A DNA stretch of 37,495 nucleotides from Sphingomonas bacterium (lineage in GTDB: Bacteria; Pseudomonadota; Alphaproteobacteria; Sphingomonadales; Sphingomonadaceae), in NCBI RefSeq assembly GCF_028292945.1, contig NZ_JAQGLJ010000025.1, positions 1 through 37,495 of the forward strand, read 5' to 3'. The position numbers and the translations under genes were made by a program. Numbering within the stretch: the stretch's first letter is position 1; each line of letters begins with the position of its first letter. Positions 1 to 5,919 of the stretch are shown one piece after another. The notes below the pieces were generated by a model. That model was not told the DNA's origin, did not search any database, and worked only from the letters and a program-made list of their open reading frames with translations.

Positions 1-495
1 TATTGCGACGCGTCTGCGGACCCGAAGCGGCGCGCGTACCGCACCGTGCTCGACACGCTGTTCCACGCGCTGGTGCGCTGGGCAGCGCCGGTGCTGCCGT
101 TCACGGCGGAAGAGGTGTGGCAGGCTCGGTTCCCGTCCGAGGATGAGTCGGTGCATCTGCTCGAATGGCCCGAACTGCCGTTGCACGATCCCGATGCGGC
201 GCTGGCGGCGAAATGGCGCGATGTGCTGGCCTTGCGGGCGCAGGTGACTGAGGCGATCGAGCCGTTGCGGCGCGAGAAGACGGTGCGGTCGAGCCTGGAG
301 GCGGAGGTGCATGTTCCCGCGCTACCGCTGCCGCAGAACGAGCTGGCGGAGGCGTTCATCGTCGCGCGCGTGGGCGAGGGCGAGCTTGCTGTCGCGCGCA
401 CTGACTATGGCAAGTGCGAGCGCTGCTGGCGGCATCTGCCTGATGTGACGGCGGACACCGGGCTGTGCGGTCGCTGTGCGACGGTGATCGCGTGA
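1..495 (+). CDS. ileS: Isoleucyl-tRNA synthetase, C-terminal part (5' end outside window)
   Basis: IleS charges tRNA-Ile in the cytoplasm. Only the last 164 codons are present; the frame is open from base 1. The visible part is the end of the class I anticodon-binding domain (motif APVLPFTAEEVW) followed by the C-terminal zinc finger, seen as CERCW and, 16 residues on, CGRC, giving two Cys-x2-Cys pairs. That finger is typical of bacterial IleS and separates it from ValRS and LeuRS. The stop TGA at 493-495 overlaps the GTG start of lspA, so the genes are translationally coupled. The ileS-lspA order is common in proteobacteria. Nothing looks broken in the visible part. Confidence 0.95.
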   Translation, partial: YCDASADPKRRAYRTVLDTLFHALVRWAAPVLPFTAEEVWQARFPSEDESVHLLEWPELPLHDPDAALAAKWRDVLALRAQVTEAIEPLRREKTVRSSLEAEVHVPALPLPQNELAEAFIVARVGEGELAVARTDYGKCERCWRHLPDVTADTGLCGRCATVIA

Positions 496-1049
496 AGCCG
501 TTCCCGCGCGCGGCGCTGATCCTCGCCGCGATCATCTTCGTCGTCGATCAGGCGGTGAAATACTGGATCACCGTCGGCCTCGATCTGGATTATCTGAGCG
601 CCAGCCGGGTGGTGACGTCGTTCTTCAACCTGACCTTCGTAACCAATTGCGGCGTGTCGCTGGGGCTGCTGGGCGACTACACCGACAGCGCCTGGGTGCG
701 CGTCGCGCTCACCGTCGTCACCTCGGGCATTGCCGCTGCCGTGTTGGTGTGGCTGTTTCGCGAGCGCAACGCGACCGATCGGCTGGCCTTGGGTGCGGTG
801 TTCGGCGGTGCGATCGGCAACATCATGGATCGTGTGATCCCCGAAGACGTGCTGGGCAAGGTGACTGCCGGTCCCGTTGCCTATCCGGGCTGCGTGATCG
901 ACTATGCCGATCTGCACTTCGGCGCATGGCGGCCGTTTTTGATCTTCAATGTCGCCGACGCGGCGATTACGATAGGGGTGCTCGTGCTGCTCGTGCGCGC
1001 CCTGCTCGGGCGTGACAAGCGCGCCCCAACGGAGAGTTCCCATGCGTAA
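492..1049 (+). CDS. lspA: Lipoprotein signal peptidase (signal peptidase II)
   Basis: LspA is the inner-membrane aspartyl protease that cuts prolipoproteins before the lipidated Cys. The 185-residue protein has four hydrophobic segments and the family motifs: VVDQAVK near residue 17, NCGVSLGLL at 52-60, GGAIGNIMDR at 105-114, VIDYADLH with Asp137, and FNVAD with Asp156; the two Asp are the catalytic pair. The GTG at 492 was chosen because it overlaps the ileS stop (GTGA) and begins with the usual short cytoplasmic end; an ATG at 465 would add nine unrelated residues inside ileS. The loop between GNIMDR and VIDYAD is about 20 residues, longer than the handful usual in this family. The next gene encodes a lipoprotein that this enzyme would process. 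Confidence 0.95.
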   Translation: MKPFPRAALILAAIIFVVDQAVKYWITVGLDLDYLSASRVVTSFFNLTFVTNCGVSLGLLGDYTDSAWVRVALTVVTSGIAAAVLVWLFRERNATDRLALGAVFGGAIGNIMDRVIPEDVLGKVTAGPVAYPGCVIDYADLHFGAWRPFLIFNVADAAITIGVLVLLVRALLGRDKRAPTESSHA

Positions 1050-1482
1050 GTACATGACGTTCGTGGCGGGTGTAGCCTGTGTCGCCCTGCTGGCCGGCTG
1101 CGGCGGTCGCCGGCTCGGCTCCGGGCCGGATGAATTCGCCGTCGCACGTCAGGCGCCGCTGGTGATCCCGCCCGATTACGCACTGGTCCCGCCACAGCCG
1201 GGTGCCGCGCGGCCGCAGGACAACAACCCCTCGCAACAGGCGCTGGACGCGCTGTTCGGCGGGTCGGCGCCGCGCAGCGCGCTGGAGACGGGCGTGATCA
1301 GCTCGGTGGGTCGTGACGCGGCCGAGCCGGGCATCCGCTCCTCGGTCGACGCGCGCACGGTGGTGGTCGACAAGGGGTCGACGACGCGGGATATCGTTGC
1401 CGCACCCGAGGGCGACGGGCAGGATGCGCGGGCGAGCGCGACGGGAGCGGTGGCGACGCCTGTGCCTGCTACGCCGCAGTAA
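1042..1482 (+). CDS. bamF: DUF3035 lipoprotein, BamF-like
   Basis: This 146-residue protein starts with a signal peptide and lipobox LLAGC, so the Cys near residue 19 should be lipidated after LspA cleavage. The body (VIPPDYALVPPQPG, then a low-complexity Ala/Gly/Asp tail) resembles DUF3035 proteins, one of which was described in Caulobacter as BamF, an accessory lipoprotein of the outer-membrane BAM complex. The start at 1042 is preceded by GGAGAG at 1031-1036, and the gene overlaps the end of lspA by 8 bases, so ileS-lspA-bamF look like one operon. The BamF role is inferred from the family; the tail is poorly conserved and could do something else. Confidence 0.72.
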   Translation: MRKYMTFVAGVACVALLAGCGGRRLGSGPDEFAVARQAPLVIPPDYALVPPQPGAARPQDNNPSQQALDALFGGSAPRSALETGVISSVGRDAAEPGIRSSVDARTVVVDKGSTTRDIVAAPEGDGQDARASATGAVATPVPATPQ

Positions 1483-1497
1483 TCATGTCGCATCTTC

Positions 1498-1644
1498 ACC
1501 CCTCTCCCGCTTGCGGGAGAGGGACAGGCGCGTCAGCGCTAGGGTGAGGGCCTGGCACGGCCCGAGCGCACTTACCTTGAACCCGCGTCGTGCCCTCACC
1601 TGACTGCTTCGCCGTCTGTCCCCTCTCCCGCTTGCGGGAGAGGG
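1498..1644. repeat. Palindromic repeat pair, family A (CCCTCTCCCGC type)
   Basis: Two hairpins of the form CCTCTCCCGC-TTGCGGGAGAGG lie at about 1500-1522 and 1621-1643 in opposite orientation. The sequence inside each (a GGTGAGGGC element and a GCGCGTCAGCGC/GCTTCGCCG element) also matches as an imperfect inverted repeat, so the whole 147 bases can fold as one long stem, as in REP doublets (REPINs). It lies between the converging bamF and porin genes and could act as a two-way terminator, but neither side has a clear T-run. Related copies lie at 19334, 21787, 25340, 36328 and 37471. Confidence 0.85.
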
Positions 1645-1653
1645 TTGAGGGAC

Positions 1654-2496
1654 TCAGAAGCTGAAGCCGACATATCCCAGCACGGTCGCGTCGCGACCGA
1701 GCTGCTTGGCGAACTTGCCGATGCCCGCCACGTTGCGGCCGGTGATGTCGGTGTCGACATAGCTGACACCCGCCTTGAACGGCCCGTGGACCAGTTCGGC
1801 GGTCAGCGACCAGTCGTAGTAATCGTCGTCGAGCGGCGTCGGATTGGCGAGGCCGAGCGAACCGTTCGAATAGCCGACATGCGCCTTCAGCGTGAGCGGG
1901 GTCGACGGAACGCCGATGCTGCCGTCCAAGAAGGCGTAGATGTTGTCATCCTTGCCGCCCGTGAAATCGAGCCCGTCCTGCCCGCCCCAGGCATAGGCGA
2001 CGCCCGCCTTGGTCGCGACCGGACCGATCGTGTAGGTCACCGAGGCATAGGGCTCGAAAAAGTCCGTGTTCAGCCCGCTCGCGCCGTCCGGATAGTAGTA
2101 ATAGAGCAGGCCGACATCGACCCCGACGCCGCTGGCGAAATTCTTGGTGTAGCCGCCGTACAGGTCGAGCTCGACGTCGCCATAGTTGGTCAGCGCAGGC
2201 GTGGACCCATCGGAACCGCCATCGATCGTGGAACCCCAGACGCCGACATAGAAGCCCGACTCATGGTTGAGGTTGACCGTGCCCTGGATCGCGGGATCTT
2301 CGTTGGTCTGGGTCAGCCCGCGGAAGCGATAGTCGGAGGTCAGCGTCGCGCCCCCGGTGACCTTCAGGGCTGGCGGCGGAGCCGTATCGCCCACGGCATC
2401 GGTCGGCGTGTTCGGCGGACCGACGGTTTCCTGCGCGAACGCGGGCGAGGCGACGGCGAGCGCAAGGCTGCCGCAGAGGAGATGGGTGAAGCGCAT
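1654..2496 (-). CDS. TorF family putative porin (TIGR02001-like)
   Basis: The 280-residue protein has a signal peptide (residues 1-21, cut after SPAFA) and then a beta-barrel pattern of alternating aromatic and small residues ending in Phe (YVGFSF), as outer-membrane barrels do. The opening motif SDYRFRGLTQT and the later YGDVELDLYGG fit the family of conserved putative outer-membrane proteins annotated as TorF or TIGR02001. The substrate is unknown. The start at 2496 has AAAGGGA just upstream and gives a clean signal peptide; the open frame runs further upstream but that part is not signal-like. It is 153 bases downstream of metC on the same strand and may have its own promoter. Confidence 0.82.
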   Translation of the reverse strand: MRFTHLLCGSLALAVASPAFAQETVGPPNTPTDAVGDTAPPPALKVTGGATLTSDYRFRGLTQTNEDPAIQGTVNLNHESGFYVGVWGSTIDGGSDGSTPALTNYGDVELDLYGGYTKNFASGVGVDVGLLYYYYPDGASGLNTDFFEPYASVTYTIGPVATKAGVAYAWGGQDGLDFTGGKDDNIYAFLDGSIGVPSTPLTLKAHVGYSNGSLGLANPTPLDDDYYDWSLTAELVHGPFKAGVSYVDTDITGRNVAGIGKFAKQLGRDATVLGYVGFSF

Positions 2497-2649
2497 CGGG
2501 TTCCCTTTCGGATAAAGCGATGTCCCCGCCTGCTCGCGCGCGCCGCTTCTGATCGAGCGACGTCTTCGCGGGGTTACAAATGGCATCCCCGCATAGCCTC
2601 GGCAACGACTTCCATGCCAACCGCGCCGCTTTCTGGACGAGTTGTTGCT

Positions 2650-3852
2650 TTACTGCCGCAGTGCACCATTCCATGCGTGGAACCCGGCGGTCAGGTCGGC
2701 GATCAGATCGGCGGGGTCTTCCAGACCGATCTGCAGGCGCACCATCGGGCCAGCGCGCACGCTGCGGGTGACGCTGCGATGGCGTTCGGGGTCGACGGGC
2801 AGCGCCAGGCTTTCGAAGCCGCCCCAGCTGTAGCCGATGCCGAACAGCCGCAGTGCATCGACGAACGCGACGCGCGCCGCGTCGGTGCCGCCGTCGAGGA
2901 CAAAGGAAAACAGCCCGCTTGCGCCGGCGAAGTCGCGCTGGAAATGCTCGTGTCCAGGGCAGGTAGGAAGTGCCGGATGGAGCACGTCCGCGACCTCGGG
3001 CCGGCCTTGCAGCCAGTGCGCGATCGCCAGCGCGCTGCGGCCGTGCTGCGCGAGGCGAACGGCCATGGTGCGCAAGCCCCGGCTGCCGAGCCAGCAATCG
3101 TCAGGGGCGGCCACCTGGCCGATCTGATGACTGGTGTCGCGCAGCCTGGCCCAATACTCTGGTGTCGCGGTGACCGAGCCGAGCATCGCGTCGGAATGGC
3201 CGACGACGTACTTCGTGCAGGCGAGGATCGACAGGTCGATGCCGTACTTGATGGCGGGAAACAGCAGCGGCGTCGCCCAGGTGTTGTCGAGCAGCGTCAC
3301 CACCCCCCGCGCCCGGGCGGCGGCGGTGATCGCGGGCACGTCCTGTACCTCGAAGGTAAGGCTGCCGGGACTTTCCAGCAGGATCGCCCGCGTGGCGGGA
3401 CCGATCAACTCGGCGATGCCGGACCCTATCAGCGGGTCGTAGTAGCGTGTGGTGATGCCCATGCGCTTGAGCAGACCGTTGGCAAGGCTGCGGGTCGGGT
3501 CATAGGCGGTGTCGACCAGCAGCAGCTCGTCGCCCGGCGACAGCACCGACAGGAGCGCGGCGGCGATGGCGGCCACGCCGGACGGGTAGAGGAAGGTTGC
3601 TTCGGCGCCGGGTTCCAGCTCGGTCAGTGCGTCGGCGAGCGCCCACTGCGTCGGCGTGCCACGACGGCCATAATAGAGCTTGTGATGCGAGTCCCTGCCG
3701 GCAGCCGAGCGCAGGTGGGCGACGTCGTCGTAGAGGATGGTGGAGGCGCGCCAGACGGGCGGGTTGACGATGCCTCCCGTCCACTCCGCGCGGCGGCCGG
3801 CGGTGACGACGCGCGTAGCGGGGGAGAGGTCGTCTGAGTTGTCCGCTGCCAT
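2650..3852 (-). CDS. metC: Cystathionine beta-lyase (PLP trans-sulfuration enzyme)
   Basis: This 400-residue Cys/Met-metabolism PLP enzyme most likely splits cystathionine to homocysteine, pyruvate and ammonia in methionine synthesis. Visible signatures: YYGRRGTPT near residue 60 (PLP phosphate contact from the neighbouring subunit), the SGVAAIAAAL stretch, LLDNTWATP with Asp189, and SILACTKYVVGHSD with the Schiff-base Lys214. TKY.VGHSD with NTWATP is typical of the MetC branch, not MetB or MetZ. The ATG at 3852 has GAGGT upstream and is preferred over a TTG one codon earlier. Downstream on the same strand lies a porin; upstream is the sulfur-handling gene sseA, separated by a repeat. Confidence 0.9.
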   Translation of the reverse strand: MAADNSDDLSPATRVVTAGRRAEWTGGIVNPPVWRASTILYDDVAHLRSAAGRDSHHKLYYGRRGTPTQWALADALTELEPGAEATFLYPSGVAAIAAALLSVLSPGDELLLVDTAYDPTRSLANGLLKRMGITTRYYDPLIGSGIAELIGPATRAILLESPGSLTFEVQDVPAITAAARARGVVTLLDNTWATPLLFPAIKYGIDLSILACTKYVVGHSDAMLGSVTATPEYWARLRDTSHQIGQVAAPDDCWLGSRGLRTMAVRLAQHGRSALAIAHWLQGRPEVADVLHPALPTCPGHEHFQRDFAGASGLFSFVLDGGTDAARVAFVDALRLFGIGYSWGGFESLALPVDPERHRSVTRSVRAGPMVRLQIGLEDPADLIADLTAGFHAWNGALRQ

Positions 3853-3861
3853 CAACTACCT

Positions 3862-3964
3862 CGTCATGCTGAACTCGTTTCAGCATCCATGCGAGACACT
3901 CGCCGCAAGCGATCCGCTCGTGAATACCGTCGCGCGTGGATGCTGAAACAAGTTCAGCATGACG
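3862..3964. repeat. Palindromic repeat pair, family C (GTCATGCTGAAC type)
   Basis: The left arm CGTCATGCTGAACTCGTTTC and the continuation AGCATCCATGCG are matched in inverted order at 3935-3964 (GTGGATGCTGAAAC, AGTTCAGCATGACGG). The arms are about 30 bases with a roughly 40-base centre. It fills nearly the whole gap between metC and sseA, and its left end lies just upstream of the metC ribosome-binding site. This is the only copy of this family seen in the window. Confidence 0.85.
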
Positions 3965-3972
3965 GAAAACGG

Positions 3973-4812
3973 CTAGGCCCCCCCCATCACCTTCACCGTG
4001 CCCTTGTCCGCGCCCCATTCGCTCCAGCTGCCGTCGTACAGCGCGGCGTCCTTGCCGAGCAGGTGCAGGCCGAACGCAAGCACGGAGCCGGTGACGCCGG
4101 AGCCGCAGGTCGCGACGATCGGCTTGTCCAGGTCGATGCCCGCAGCCTGGAACGCCGAACGCAGCGCGTCACCCTGCTTGTACGTCCCATCGTCGTTGAG
4201 GATGCCGGTATAGGGCAGGTTCTTCGCGCCCGGCATGTGGCCGGCGTGGGTCGCCGGGCGCGGATCGGGTTCCTCGCCGGTGAAGCGCGCGGCGGAGCGG
4301 GCGTCGAGGATCTGTTCGTCCCCGCTCTCCAGCAGCGCCTTCATCTGATCGAGCGAGCGCACGCCCTTCTGGTCGGCCCAGACGGTGAAGTGACGGTGGC
4401 GGAGCTGCTCCTTGCCCTGTGCTAAGTTGCGGTTCTCGGCCCTCCACTTCGCGAGGCCGCCGTCGAGGATCGCCACATCGTGTGCGCCAAAGGTGCGCAG
4501 CATCCACCATGCGCGTGCCGAGGTCCGCCAGGGCGAATCGTCGTACAGCACGATGCGGCTGCCATCGCCCAGCCCGAGGCTCTGCATGCGGCTGGCGAAC
4601 TTCTCCGGCGTCGGCAGCATCATCGGCAGGTCGCTGTCGGTGTCGCGCAGCTCGCCCAGGTTCATGAACACCGCGCCGGGGATGTGCCCCTGCTCATATT
4701 CAGCGGCTGGGTCGCGCCCGAGCGACCCGTCGACATAGGTCGCGTCCACCACGCGCAGATCGCTCGCGCCCAGCTCGCCCGCCAGCCACTCGGTCGTCAC
4801 CAGGGCATCCAT
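3973..4812 (-). CDS. sseA: 3-mercaptopyruvate sulfurtransferase
   Basis: The enzyme moves sulfur from 3-mercaptopyruvate to a thiol or cyanide acceptor. The 279-residue protein has two rhodanese domains: an inactive N-terminal one (residues 1-130, with HIPGAVFMNL and DDSPWRTSARAWW) and a catalytic C-terminal one (160-279) with the loop CGSGVTGSV, nucleophile Cys236. CGSGVT is the mercaptopyruvate-type loop, unlike the CRKGVT of thiosulfate rhodaneses. The start at 4812 (MDALVTTEWL) is where homologues begin; the frame stays open upstream to 5340, but that extension is pseudogene sequence in another frame and is not sseA. It may be co-expressed with metC. Confidence 0.92.
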   Translation of the reverse strand: MDALVTTEWLAGELGASDLRVVDATYVDGSLGRDPAAEYEQGHIPGAVFMNLGELRDTDSDLPMMLPTPEKFASRMQSLGLGDGSRIVLYDDSPWRTSARAWWMLRTFGAHDVAILDGGLAKWRAENRNLAQGKEQLRHRHFTVWADQKGVRSLDQMKALLESGDEQILDARSAARFTGEEPDPRPATHAGHMPGAKNLPYTGILNDDGTYKQGDALRSAFQAAGIDLDKPIVATCGSGVTGSVLAFGLHLLGKDAALYDGSWSEWGADKGTVKVMGGA

Positions 4813-4834
4813 CGCGCTTCTCCTTGTCGGGTGG

Positions 4835-5312
4835 TCAGTAGCCGCCGGGACCGCCGGCGTCGAGGTTGTCGAGGAACGCCGCCGCCTGCGCGCGGGTTTC
4901 CGGTTGCGCGTTCGCCGACCAGCGCCCCCAGTTGCGATAGGGCATGGTGAGGCGCGGGTTGCCGCCGAGTTCGGACATGCGGTTGATGTACGAGGTGGTG
5001 GGCGTGGGCCGTGGCGAGCGTTTGGCCCAGCGCCTCGCGCTGGCAGTGCATGTCGGTGTCGGCGGTCCCGTACCAGCCCGGCAGGTTGCGCGTGTGACCA
5101 AGTAAGTTGCGGTGGACGTAATCCGGCCCCTCGCGCCAGTAGATGCCGCGCATGAACTCGCGCCAGCCGAATCGGTAAGCGCGTGGGCCAAGAAAGTGTC
5201 GGCTTGAGCCTGCGCATCACCATCAGCACGACCGTCTTGACCTGGTCGGCACCGGCGAGCGAGCTGATGGCGGCGAGAGCCGATCGCCTGGCACGGGGAC
5301 GAGGACGGTCAT
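4835..5312 (-). pseudogene. Remnant of an iron-sulfur cryptochrome/photolyase (FeS-BCP/CryB type)
   Basis: Pieces of one protein family appear in order on the minus strand but in different frames. An ATG at 5312 opens with TVLVPVPGDRLSP, like the N-terminus of this photolyase family; a shifted frame continues with SSLAGADQVKTVVLM. After a large gap in the expected protein come FGWREFMRGIYWREGPDY and DMHCQREALGQTLATAHAHH (about 5180-4990), then, after a second gap, YINRMSEL, and after a third, NPRLTMPYRNWGRW and a C-terminal tail ending at 4835. An intact family member has about 500 residues; about 150 codons remain. The middle of the protein, including most of the FAD pocket and the cysteines of the iron-sulfur cluster, is missing. 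It cannot make a working repair enzyme. Confidence 0.8.
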
Positions 5313-5342
5313 CGGCGTCGCTTCTTATTCGGTGCTGCACCC

Positions 5343-5350
5343 GCTAAATA
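5343..5350 (+). promoter_or_regulatory. Candidate -10 box for leaderless queF
   Basis: GCTAAATA sits seven bases before the queF ATG and matches the alphaproteobacterial -10 pattern GCTANAWC except at its last base. There is no Shine-Dalgarno sequence between it and the ATG, so transcription would begin at or next to the start codon. No convincing -35 box was found, so support rests on the -10 box and its spacing. Confidence 0.4.
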
Positions 5351-5357
5351 AGACGGC

Positions 5358-5816
5358 ATGACGGACGCCAACATGCCCCTCCACCTCGGTCAGGCCAGTC
5401 GATTACCTGCATCACCGGCCGATGCCGTGCTCGACTATGTGCCCAACCCGCGCCCCGGCCGGACGTATCTGGTTCGCTTCGCCGTGCCGGAGTTCACGTC
5501 GCTGTGCCCGGTGACGGCGCAGCCGGATTTCGCCCACCTCGTCATCGATTACGTGCCCGCGGAGACGATCGTCGAATCCAAGTCGCTCAAGCTGTTCCTG
5601 GGGGCGTTCCGCAACCATGCCGCGTTCCACGAGGACTGCACCGTTGGCATCGGCGAGCGGCTCGTAAAGGAGATGAAGCCGGTCTGGCTGCGGATCGGCG
5701 GCTATTGGTATCCGCGCGGCGGCATTCCCATCGATGTGTTCTGGCAGTCAGGTCTGCCGCCGGCCGAGCTGTGGCTGCCGGACCAAGGCGTGCAGCCCTA
5801 TCGCGGGCGCGGTTAG
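5358..5816 (+). CDS. queF: NADPH-dependent preQ0 reductase (7-cyano-7-deazaguanine reductase)
   Basis: QueF reduces the nitrile of preQ0 to the amine preQ1 in queuosine tRNA modification. The 152-residue length marks the short, single-domain subfamily. Key residues are present: nucleophile Cys50 in [14 protein letters not shown], Asp57, the QueF motif around ESKSLKLFL (Glu73), and HEDCT at 91-95. The protein ends YRGRG with no truncation. It stands alone: upstream is the photolyase remnant on the other strand, and downstream 103 bases separate it from the GT4 gene. The lack of a Shine-Dalgarno and the GCTAAATA box suggest a leaderless mRNA. Confidence 0.94.
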   Translation: MTDANMPLHLGQASRLPASPADAVLDYVPNPRPGRTYLVRFAVPEFTSLCPVTAQPDFAHLVIDYVPAETIVESKSLKLFLGAFRNHAAFHEDCTVGIGERLVKEMKPVWLRIGGYWYPRGGIPIDVFWQSGLPPAELWLPDQGVQPYRGRG

Positions 5817-5919
5817 CCACGGGCAACGGTGTTGCAATGCAGCATCCGTGCAACCATCTGATAATGGAGTCGTTCATCATCGAGCAAGGTTGACGATCGG
5901 GGAGGCTAAGGGGCTGAAC

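Noticed and set aside
465..491. Earlier ATG start for lspA
   Set aside because: It lies inside ileS, adds nine residues foreign to the family, and the GTG at 492 gives the normal coupled start.
2560..2625. Sigma-54-like promoter (TGGCATG...TTGC) between metC and the porin
   Set aside because: The spacing between the two elements is wrong by three bases.
1645..3837. A 730-codon open frame on the plus strand
   Set aside because: It runs antisense to the porin and metC, both with strong family motifs and binding sites.
4813..5340. N-terminal extension of sseA to 455 residues
   Set aside because: Rhodanese homology begins at 4812; the extension is photolyase remnant in a mixture of frames.
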